In this document: piece after piece, positions 34,669 to 42,412 of the stretch | Layout: every line of letters begins with the position of its first letter | How positions within the stretch are numbered: the first letter of the stretch is position 1 | Source: Ruminococcus sp. zg-924 | GTDB taxonomy: Bacteria; Bacillota; Clostridia; Oscillospirales; Acutalibacteraceae | DNA: 64,000 nt | NCBI RefSeq assembly: GCF_024433635.1 | Contig: NZ_WNJZ01000013.1 | Span: 1 to 64,000 of the forward strand | Direction: 5' to 3' | Notes under the pieces: model-generated | Database searches by the model: none | Told to the model about the DNA's origin: nothing | The model's input: only the letters and a program-made list of their open reading frames with translations | Program-made: the position numbers and the translations under genes

Positions 34669-36438
34669 TTAATAATCTTTCTCTTTACCACAATTTGAAC
34701 ATTTTTTTGTAAAGAGTCCCTTAAAAGCACCTCCGCAATGCTGACAAAGATTTTGTGATCTATACTGAGCTTTCTGCTTGATTATGCAATATTCTTCTGT
34801 CGCTGCTTGCTTTGTCTTAGATTTGTAATTTTCAAACTCACTTTCCCATGTATCAAAAGAATTGAATAGTTTTTTATTTAAAGCATTGTTTATACCATAA
34901 AAACTACTTCCAACGGAATCAATAGTTCCATCTTTTTTTACACAAAAAGTTGTAAATATTTGCTGCTGTCCCATAGGAGCGAGAGCAACAACGTCTTTCC
35001 AATTGTAAATATTTGCTTCACCAAAAAAATTATGCTTTGTTGCAACAACTGTTCCATCGGCCTTGACTCCAAATGACGTCCAACCATTAGAAGAAATAGC
35101 TACAATATCCGTCCATTTTGATACATTACATTGACCAAATCGATTTTCGGATCCAGTAGTACAAACCACTGTTCCATCTCGTTTAAGTCCTAAAATACTA
35201 TCCATAGTTGTTGCAATTGCCACGATATCTTTCCAAGACTGAGTATTATAGTCGCCATCTCTATTATTACCAGTTGTCACAACTGTGCCATCGGATTTTA
35301 ACCCAACGGTTCTTTGGTAGTCTGTTGCAATTGAAATAATATCTGTCCACTCAGATACATTACACTCTCCATATCTATTTAGGCCCTGTGCTATAACGGT
35401 ACCGTCAGATTTAAGTCCAACAATATGTGACTTACTAGACACTGCAACTATGTCAGTCCAAATTGAAAGATCAAAAGTATAATTGACTCTTGGATGGGCA
35501 TCAAAATCGGTAAAAGTGGCTCCTTCAGTTATAACTACACGACCATCTGCTTTAATACCAACGGTGAACCCGCTACCTGCAGAAACAGCGACAATATTTT
35601 TCCAACTCGAAACGTTGCACTCTCTGCCATCTTTGCCACCGACTGCCCATACTGTTCCATCTGAACACACTCCAGCAATATGGTAATTAGATGCCGAAAT
35701 AATTGCACCTTGTATTAAAGCAGCACTTCGAACAACCTCACATCGTTCTTTGAAATATTTGTCCGCTTCTTTTGCAATACTCAAAAGGTCTTGCTTAAAC
35801 TCATCATCAGCATACGAAAGAGCTCTATAAAATAATTTATCTGTTGAAACCCCAACACAAGAACAAAGGGCTTTGATTGTTTTAGCTCTTTTTTCAGCCA
35901 TCAATTTATACAAATATACTATTGCACAATATGGATCAATATCTAAGATTTTTTCACAATATGTGCGGGCATCAGAATAGTCACCATCCTCAAGAAACAT
36001 TTGAGTTCTTTTTAATAGAGAAGTGACTGCTGAATCAGTGTGTGTAGGATTTTTGAAAAGATCGCTATTCTCAAACTTTATAATGGATTCATCACAATCA
36101 ACTTTATGTGTGTCTTTCACAGCAACTTCAAACACATATTCACGCTCAAAATATTCAAAGAGTAAAACAGCAGATTCCTTGGCCCATTCTCTTGACATTC
36201 CTACGATATCGATAATTCTACTAATAACCAATTCAATTGGTGCGTTGTAATTAAAATGCGCCATTTTGACAATCTCAGTTTGATAAAGAACATTGATGAA
36301 AATCTTTGTCTCTTTTTGACATTGCGGCACCAAATCTAACAACAAAGCCTTGATCTTATCAGGCGAGTAGATCGTTTCTATCCCATATGTAGTTTTTATG
36401 TAGTCAAATGCCTTTGCAAGTTGATTTATGTTATCCAT
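34669..36438 (-). CDS. shared-domain RCC1-repeat protein B with zinc ribbon
   Basis: A 589-aa protein. Residues 3-105 are a diverged shared helical domain (IKTTYGIETIYSPDKI, LLLDLVPQCQKETKI, GMSREWAKE). Residues 125-235 are TPR-like (FLEDGDYSDARTYCEKIL). Residues 245-520 are RCC1 repeats (CNVSSWKNIVAVSAGSGF, GLKSDGTVVTTG). The C-terminus is a zinc ribbon (CQHCGG...CSNCGK). It combines features otherwise spread over several locus members. GGAGGCAG precedes the ATG. Confidence 0.85.
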   Translation of the reverse strand: MDNINQLAKAFDYIKTTYGIETIYSPDKIKALLLDLVPQCQKETKIFINVLYQTEIVKMAHFNYNAPIELVISRIIDIVGMSREWAKESAVLLFEYFEREYVFEVAVKDTHKVDCDESIIKFENSDLFKNPTHTDSAVTSLLKRTQMFLEDGDYSDARTYCEKILDIDPYCAIVYLYKLMAEKRAKTIKALCSCVGVSTDKLFYRALSYADDEFKQDLLSIAKEADKYFKERCEVVRSAALIQGAIISASNYHIAGVCSDGTVWAVGGKDGRECNVSSWKNIVAVSAGSGFTVGIKADGRVVITEGATFTDFDAHPRVNYTFDLSIWTDIVAVSSKSHIVGLKSDGTVIAQGLNRYGECNVSEWTDIISIATDYQRTVGLKSDGTVVTTGNNRDGDYNTQSWKDIVAIATTMDSILGLKRDGTVVCTTGSENRFGQCNVSKWTDIVAISSNGWTSFGVKADGTVVATKHNFFGEANIYNWKDVVALAPMGQQQIFTTFCVKKDGTIDSVGSSFYGINNALNKKLFNSFDTWESEFENYKSKTKQAATEEYCIIKQKAQYRSQNLCQHCGGAFKGLFTKKCSNCGKEKDY

Positions 36439-36535
36439 TGATTCTGCCTCCAGTATGGACTAAAAAAAGCCCACAATTTTGTTTGTCATTTTAATACATT
36501 CTAGACTGTGTTGTCGCTAACGATTTTTTATGTAT

Positions 36536-36690
36536 CTAAAAGATATCTATAGATGCTTTTCTATCATTAGCATAAATGTAATTCAAAGCAATTAATGTTT
36601 CAAATACACCTTTTTCAACTGCAATTTTAAAATATTTTAACGCATTATTAAGTGATTTCTTGACATATTCGGCACCCCAAAATTACTTTG
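36536..36690 (-). pseudogene. Sel1-repeat C-terminal fragment
   Basis: An open stretch reading KSLNNALKYFKIAVEKGVF and ETLIALNYIYANDRKASIDIF and a stop is a last Sel1 repeat without a gene in front. Upstream (36700-36790) is an AT-rich segment with a sequence that resembles the end of an IS3-type element, which may have caused the truncation; I cannot prove this. Confidence 0.55.
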
Positions 36691-36880
36691 CTACAAAGTG
36701 GATGTATACTAAAAAAGTAGACAAGAATGATATAATAGAAGGTAAGAAAAAACAAAATATAGAGAAAAAATAAATGGCATGCAAAAAAACAACCGAAACT
36801 ATTTTTCCCTCTATTCTACTAACATTAATTGTGTCATCAGCACATAAACCAACAACACAAAAAATATCGATAATATTTCC

Positions 36881-37214
36881 CTAATTTTTTACTGAATAAG
36901 CCTTCCCTTGCCTGTAATGATTCCATCCAACAGTACCATTCTCAAAAAAGATAAGTAATATTCCATAGTTAGTGCGTATAAGATATCTTAGCTTAGTTAA
37001 ATTCGCATCAGTATAATGATCAATTATTAGTAGAGGATAAATCTGTTCACAAATCTTAGGATGAGGTATTAACGTGCATCTAAAACCGTTCGTTCATGAG
37101 CTTGCGGAATCAAGTCATCTAACATAGAACAAAATGTTTTTGGTTCCTTTATTATATCCAAACCTCTTTCGATAATAATTTGTTTTATCCCCTCAAAAAT
37201 CTTTTACTCATCAT
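36881..37214 (-). pseudogene. shared-domain gene with frameshifts and internal deletion
   Basis: From an ATG at 37214 the frame is lost after four codons. The next frame reads IFEGIKQIIIERGLDIIKEP, KTFCSMLDDLIPQAHERTVL, which is the shared domain. A further shift gives IPHPKICEQIY and RTNYGI, then directly a MORN-type tail (FENGTVGWNHYRQGKA). At least two frameshifts and loss of the whole repeat region. Between 36700 and 36880 nothing else is readable. Confidence 0.7.
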
Positions 37215-37287
37215 TAAGAGCTCACTAATGTGATTTGATATAATTAATCCAACAACTTAAATTTAACAGATTAATAAAATTCATTAC

Positions 37288-38241
37288 TTATAATCCATAT
37301 TTCAATTTTTCTTCGAATGTCATGCTTCGCTTCAATTCCTCTATTTTATCTTCTGCTTGCTTATAACCTTGTTTTGCAGACTTATTATAATATATAAATG
37401 CCGAAGTAAAGTCTTTCTGTACATGTAAGCCATTTTCAAAAAAGAATGCGGTAAAATATTCGCCTTCACTATCTTTCTGATCAGCTGATTTTTTATACCA
37501 TTTCCATGCCTTTTTATAATTTTGTTTGCAGTAGTAGACTTTTGCCACATAATTAAAGGCAGGAACATAACCCATATTTGCTACATGCAAAAATTGTACT
37601 AGTGCATTATCCAAATCTTTATTGTTAAAAAAACGTATACCATTAACCATTGATTCTTCCGCCCACCATTCGTGAACATTAGAAACATCAATGTAATCAC
37701 CACTTGTTAGCTTTTTCTTTTTTAATGAATCCTCTTTCTTTTTTGTTACTGTATTGAATTCCTGCACATCTCTCACTTGTGCGTGTGATATAATTGTTGT
37801 TTCTATTTTTGAGAATGAAAACGATATCGCTTCACAAATTTTATTTACCCAGTCCTCTGATAAACCTTCGTTGTCAAGTAATTGATGTCCAAATCTGTCA
37901 ATTTTTTCTTTTAACTGCATTTTATCTAATTGATCTATATTTTTCAAAATTCTTGCAGATTCAGAAGAAAGAGCTTTGTAAAGAATATGTGCATCTTTTT
38001 TGTATTGCGGTGTTGTATCCATTATGTAGCTATTCAATTTAGAGGGCGTACTTAACACATCTGGTCCATAATAATTAATGGCGTTACACAATGCCTTTGG
38101 AAAAGTGTCTACGGTTACATTATTTAATTCAATTTTTGTTCTTATTAGTTTTGAGCAGAAGGGACAAGTATTAACATTGTTAATACTCTCATCCTCTACA
38201 AACCACTTTCCGCCACAATAATTACAAACTAATTCTTTCAT
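37288..38241 (-). CDS. zinc-ribbon, shared-domain, Sel1-repeat protein B
   Basis: A 317-aa protein. Residues 5-29 are a zinc ribbon (CNYCGG...CPFCSK). Residues 42-150 are a diverged shared helical domain (INYYGPDVLSTPSKL, DTTPQYKKDAHIL, GLSEDWVNK). Residues 200-310 contain three Sel1 repeats (AWKWYKKSADQKDSEGEY). GGGAGGAAG precedes the ATG. The ribbon links it to the two larger zinc-ribbon members at 40800 and 42413. Confidence 0.83.
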   Translation of the reverse strand: MKELVCNYCGGKWFVEDESINNVNTCPFCSKLIRTKIELNNVTVDTFPKALCNAINYYGPDVLSTPSKLNSYIMDTTPQYKKDAHILYKALSSESARILKNIDQLDKMQLKEKIDRFGHQLLDNEGLSEDWVNKICEAISFSFSKIETTIISHAQVRDVQEFNTVTKKKEDSLKKKKLTSGDYIDVSNVHEWWAEESMVNGIRFFNNKDLDNALVQFLHVANMGYVPAFNYVAKVYYCKQNYKKAWKWYKKSADQKDSEGEYFTAFFFENGLHVQKDFTSAFIYYNKSAKQGYKQAEDKIEELKRSMTFEEKLKYGL

Positions 38242-38277
38242 TGCTTCCTCCCAAAATACACCTTTTTATCAAACAAT

Positions 38278-38683
38278 TTACCACTCATCTTCATCTATAT
38301 CGCCCCAACTGTCGTATTCGTCCTGATAATTACAAAATGAAAGCTTTTCTTGTATTTGCTCTTCTGAAATATGATCTCCTGGACAACCGATAAACAAATC
38401 AGAAAACAAATTCGTCATAGAATCAGTAATATTATTAATATTTTTTATCTTATATACTGATTCAGAATAACCGATAAATTGTTTTAGCGAGCATAAGTCA
38501 ACAGTTTCATTTATTCCAAATGCATGTTTTACTGAACAATTAACCCCTCTGTTTTTTGTTTGATAGTTTCTAAGCCATCATGCCAATTAGTTTCTAAGCC
38601 ATCATGCCAATTATCAGAAAAAAGCCATCACTAAATAATAAGATGATTGGTCTGGTATAACTATCAAAGCTACCTCTATGCAT
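38278..38683 (-). pseudogene. VWA-protein pseudogene with Trp/acidic tail
   Basis: Frames in sequence read MHRGSFDSYTRPIILLFSDG, DNWHDGLETNWHDGLET, then NCSVKHAFGINETVDL, CSLKQFIGYSESVY and a tail DEYDSWGDIDEDEW with a stop at 38278. This is the second half of a VWA domain (IILLFSDG is the MIDAS-region strand). The N-terminus is missing, there are frameshifts, and a 22-bp unit coding NWHDGLET is duplicated in tandem. The live VWA genes at 46378 and 49092 end in the same kind of tail. Confidence 0.7.
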
Positions 38684-38688
38684 ATTTA

Positions 38689-39981
38689 CTACCTCAATCT
38701 TATACTTGTCCCAAATAAGGATATTTCAAATGGTTCATTAATTGGGAATACTTTTTTGGGAGCTAACATATAACTTTCTTCATTTGACGAAATAATAACA
38801 ATATCGTCATCAAGCATATTTCTGTAACCGATAAAATCAAGGTCGTCTTTTTTTCTTACAATCTGTCCAACAGGCTTTAGCGCTTCTCTATCTTGACACC
38901 ATTCCAACTGACAACGATATAGTCTTGTTCCTTGAGTTGCCGGGATAGTATAATATGGTAATTCAATATAATGGTTAACTTCATAGTTATTGCCGCATTT
39001 ATCGCATGAAGTAGTACCTGAGTTTTTCAGAAATATCTCATTTCCACAAGAGCATTTAACAATATCGCTCCTAAATCGTGTCAATGCCTCTAGCCAATAC
39101 ATTTCCTTTATTCTCTTACTGGGTGTCATTAGTACTTCTTTGCTAAATGCATTGATAAATATTCTCTTTAAATATTCAGGTAAACAATTCCAAATCTCGA
39201 TAGTTTGTTTCTGTAATCTATTGCTTGGACGATTAGAACTATCTTGTGTGTCAAAAATAAAAACCGGATTGGTTCCGTAGAGTTCTTTTTGAATACTATT
39301 AGTTATAACTGTAGTGTCGATCCATTTCCTTCCTTCCAATGGATGATTTGCTAATATAATTAAAAATACGAGTACAGATATTGAATATCTGCCGGCTTGC
39401 GTATTATATGTTTTCCCCATAACAATTTCAGGTGCCAAGAATCGGGGATTCCCCATAATTTCTGTATTAACTCCGTCAACTGTAACATTATCCACCCCAG
39501 TAATTTTTACGTCTCCATTGATGGGATTCACAAAGATACAATCATCTGAAATATTATGATACACAAGCCCCATATTGTGCAAACAATGAAATGCAGATAC
39601 GATATTAATACAGATATCAGTTGCTATCTGAAATGATTTTATAAGTTTTTTACTTAAAAACACAATATCTCTTAATACATAATATCCTTCTGGTCTTAAA
39701 TCCATCAAATAGCCAAATGAATCTTCAATTTTCTCTGTTACTGCTTCGGGCCACATAAAAGCTTTTGCCGGGGATTCTATTTTTGAAATGTTTATCAAAT
39801 TTTCATAAAATCCATCAGTTTGCTTGAAAAAAGAATCCTTATACCATTTCAGCGCCTTAATCTGATCTTCATATTCAACACGGTAGACACAACTCTGTCC
39901 GCCCTCAGCTATTATATCAAGTATTTTTATATCCAATCCTTCAATGGTTTTTATTATCTCATTACAACTAAACCTTTTCAC
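38689..39981 (-). CDS. pseudokinase with C-terminal zinc ribbon (paralogue of the TerY-P kinase)
   Basis: About 430 aa, homologous along its length to the kinase at 49900. The glycine loop (AEGGQSCVYRVEY) and the Lys in IKALKWYK are kept. The catalytic loop reads YHNISDDCIF, so the catalytic Asp is Asn and the metal-binding Asn is Cys. The DFG position reads GVD, so that Asp is Gly. All three key residues are lost. A zinc ribbon (CSCGNE...CDKCGN, about 318-340) and a beta-rich domain follow. GTG start 6 nt after AGAGGTG is preferred. It lies 12 bp after the VWA stop. Probably an ATP-binding or scaffold partner of the active kinase. Confidence 0.8.
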   Translation of the reverse strand: MKRFSCNEIIKTIEGLDIKILDIIAEGGQSCVYRVEYEDQIKALKWYKDSFFKQTDGFYENLINISKIESPAKAFMWPEAVTEKIEDSFGYLMDLRPEGYYVLRDIVFLSKKLIKSFQIATDICINIVSAFHCLHNMGLVYHNISDDCIFVNPINGDVKITGVDNVTVDGVNTEIMGNPRFLAPEIVMGKTYNTQAGRYSISVLVFLIILANHPLEGRKWIDTTVITNSIQKELYGTNPVFIFDTQDSSNRPSNRLQKQTIEIWNCLPEYLKRIFINAFSKEVLMTPSKRIKEMYWLEALTRFRSDIVKCSCGNEIFLKNSGTTSCDKCGNNYEVNHYIELPYYTIPATQGTRLYRCQLEWCQDREALKPVGQIVRKKDDLDFIGYRNMLDDDIVIISSNEESYMLAPKKVFPINEPFEISLFGTSIRLR

Positions 39982-39993
39982 TTTAAGCACCTC

Positions 39994-40692
39994 TCAATTG
40001 TCTTTACCAAGAAACATTTTGTTTACAAGATTAATTTTATCCTTATTAATCAACGTTCCATCCTGCCAGCTTTTCAAATCTAAAGCGACATCTAATGCTT
40101 TTTTTATTGCGGGATAAATCAAATCATCTTTTATGCAAATGATTGAATCTAATCCAAGATTATTCGAAAGATTATTCGAGACTTCATTAACATTACCATC
40201 ATCTGAATAAGCAATTCCAATCTTTCGGCTGCTATTAAAAAAGTGATTGTTTTTCAGTCTGCTTAATCCATAAGTAAAGCTATCATAATCAAAATCAGAG
40301 CATGTCATTGATGTGATCCAAATTATTATCGGATAAAAAAAGCCACTATCCATACCAAACAACAAATTATTCTTGTTAAGGTTTTTTTCTAACTCAATCA
40401 TCGCTGTTCCCATATAGCTTGCTCCACCACATTGAACATCAATCCATTCAAAGTCCTCTGATGATATCATTTGCTGCTCAGGTATCCATTGAGTTTTAAC
40501 ATTATACAAAAGAACGGATACATTGGCACTATAATCTGAATCATTAAACAATTCATTTATATATCGTATTGCCTTATCCATAGCCTCATTAAGATAACCA
40601 CATTTACTTCCCACCATACTGCCGGAAGTATTAATAACAAAAACAATTGGCTGGACTATTTTTGCTAAAAACGTTTCGTTCATATTTGGCAT
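39994..40692 (-). CDS. VWA protein (TerY-like), Asn in the first MIDAS position
   Basis: About 232 aa, a TerY-type VWA domain. The MIDAS reads INTSGSMVG, so the first Asp is Asn; the Thr in GGASYMGTAMI region is present, and the IIIWITSM strand has lost the usual DG. It therefore probably binds metal weakly or not at all. A short C-terminus (DKINLVNKMFLG) replaces the acidic tail. GGGGAG stands 7 nt before the ATG at 40692. It is paired with the pseudokinase downstream. Confidence 0.78.
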   Translation of the reverse strand: MPNMNETFLAKIVQPIVFVINTSGSMVGSKCGYLNEAMDKAIRYINELFNDSDYSANVSVLLYNVKTQWIPEQQMISSEDFEWIDVQCGGASYMGTAMIELEKNLNKNNLLFGMDSGFFYPIIIWITSMTCSDFDYDSFTYGLSRLKNNHFFNSSRKIGIAYSDDGNVNEVSNNLSNNLGLDSIICIKDDLIYPAIKKALDVALDLKSWQDGTLINKDKINLVNKMFLGKDN

Positions 40693-40799
40693 TTTAAAAC
40701 TCCCCATTAACTGTTATTCCTTAAAATAAGATAGAAAAGATACAAACTCCTAAACCTTTTCTTCAGTTATTAGCTGATTAATATGTTTTTCCCTTTTGA

Positions 40800-42317
40800 T
40801 TAGCTTTCGATGGCATTGATATATACTCTAAATCCGTCATAGATTGTATACAGTACTGCAATTACATTCACAAAATTATTGCTTATTGTCCTAATCATCA
40901 AGTCAAGCATTTTTTGAGAGGATTCTGGTGGCTTAGATAAAAGAGGAATAGTATTCAATCCAAAATCACGAGAGATATTAAGGCTCAAAGATTTTTGCAT
41001 ATATACATTTTGAGATTCATCTGACACATATTTTTTTCCAACACCAGACTTTTCATTAAAATTTCCGAACACCATCTGTTGAATACAAATTGCTTGTCCA
41101 GCGGAAAAAGGTATTTTATTATCTCTTCTGTATATTCTAGCTCTAGGAGAATCCCACATTTTATATGCAGCGTCTATAGCAAGGAACAGCTGATCATAAG
41201 GTTCCTGCGGAAACTCATCGAATGTCCATTCTTTATATTTCTTTATCAAAAGATGTACAATTGATTTATAGTCATCTGCATTTGGTATTACACTTTGATT
41301 ATTTAAACCACTTTCGGTTAACCCTTTAGTCTTCTGCCAATACTCACTAATTGCTTCCTCAATGTATTTCTTTGGAATTTCTAATACTTGATCCATAAAT
41401 CTAACTATAAACTGACAATATGTAGACCAAGCCCACTCTTTTCCCATATAATCAGCAAACTGCTCTGTTACCTTTTCATTAAAACCTATGCAAATCACAT
41501 CATCTATAAGTCCCGGCATCTTAACGGTTGGGCTCACGCATAATGAGAGTATCAGAGGATTTAATTCATCTCCATATCTCTTGCCGGTTATTTCTTCCAA
41601 CTTAAGAATTTCGCTTTTAACTTCTGCTTTTAATTCATCTCCTAACTTGCTCATATTTTCATAATAGTTCGTGTTTTCTTTTGAATTGATTATAATACCT
41701 TGAGGAACTGGTATCCCCATTTTTGTTAATTTAGATAGATGTTGAGCTTTTACTCCGGTTAACTCAACATCTAATTCAGCAGCAGCTAGAAAATCAAACA
41801 CTCTTTTATATCCTACATTATTTGATTTCCCCTGAATATGGTCTTGTTCCTTAGTAATCTCTGTCTCACTCTCTGGTTCATTCTGTCCTTCAACTTGATT
41901 ATATACGATTACTTCATCAGAGTCCCACTTAAGCGCTACTGTTATCCAACCTACCACATTACTAGCATATTCCTTGCTCATAAAGCACTCATCCATAAGA
42001 ATGCTTGTTGCTTTTTTTATAACGATTTCTCTTGAAGCTTTTGATGAATTGCCAGTTAACAGAATACTAATAAAGTCAGTACCACAACAATTCTTTAATA
42101 ATCTATATTCTTTAGTTAAGAATGGGGCATAGTCACTGAAATAAGACAGCAATAACCTTTTGTCCTTTAAAACATCAACACCATATTCATCTACAATAAA
42201 GCACAATATCTCTTCCGGCTTTTTCCTTTCAAATTGAACAAGGCTTTCGCCACAAAATGGACATACTAGTATTGATCTAGAACTATTCCATTCACTATTA
42301 CATTTTTCACACTTCAT
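40800..42317 (-). CDS. zinc-ribbon, shared-domain, truncated PPDK nucleotide-binding-domain protein
   Basis: A 505-aa protein. Residues 3-22 are a zinc ribbon (CEKC...CPFC), 32-155 the shared helical domain (VDEYGVDVLKDKRLL, YFSDYAPFLTKEYRL). Residues 178-460 follow the N-terminal ATP-grasp region of pyruvate phosphate dikinase in order: GVKAQHLSKLTKMGIPVPQG, GKRYGDELNPLILSLCVSP, VKMPGLIDDV, YCQFIVRFMDQV, YKEWTFDEFPQEPYDQL, AICIQQMVFGN, SGVGKKYVS. The active-site Arg of the family's SVRSGA is Cys here. The phosphohistidine and PEP domains are absent. Nucleotide binding is possible, catalysis is doubtful. AAGGAGCAG precedes the ATG. Confidence 0.75.
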   Translation of the reverse strand: MKCEKCNSEWNSSRSILVCPFCGESLVQFERKKPEEILCFIVDEYGVDVLKDKRLLLSYFSDYAPFLTKEYRLLKNCCGTDFISILLTGNSSKASREIVIKKATSILMDECFMSKEYASNVVGWITVALKWDSDEVIVYNQVEGQNEPESETEITKEQDHIQGKSNNVGYKRVFDFLAAAELDVELTGVKAQHLSKLTKMGIPVPQGIIINSKENTNYYENMSKLGDELKAEVKSEILKLEEITGKRYGDELNPLILSLCVSPTVKMPGLIDDVICIGFNEKVTEQFADYMGKEWAWSTYCQFIVRFMDQVLEIPKKYIEEAISEYWQKTKGLTESGLNNQSVIPNADDYKSIVHLLIKKYKEWTFDEFPQEPYDQLFLAIDAAYKMWDSPRARIYRRDNKIPFSAGQAICIQQMVFGNFNEKSGVGKKYVSDESQNVYMQKSLSLNISRDFGLNTIPLLSKPPESSQKMLDLMIRTISNNFVNVIAVLYTIYDGFRVYINAIES

Positions 42318-42360
42318 TTATACTGCTCCTTATGTATTAAATAACCCACTAAACATTATT

Positions 42361-42403
42361 TTTTGTTGCATTTATTTGTTGCATTTATTTGTTGCATTTT
42401 TTC
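42361..42403. repeat. 13-bp tandem repeat, three copies
   Basis: TTTGTTGCATTTA occurs three times in tandem (last copy ends in TTTT) between the Sel1-C and PPDK-like genes. Probably a slippage product. Confidence 0.6.
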
Positions 42404-42412
42404 CTTAAGTAA

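Noticed and set aside
36690-36800. End of an IS3-type insertion sequence
   Set aside because: The AT-rich stretch with a TATACT-AAAAAAGTAGAC motif resembles such ends, but there is no transposase remnant and no matching second end.
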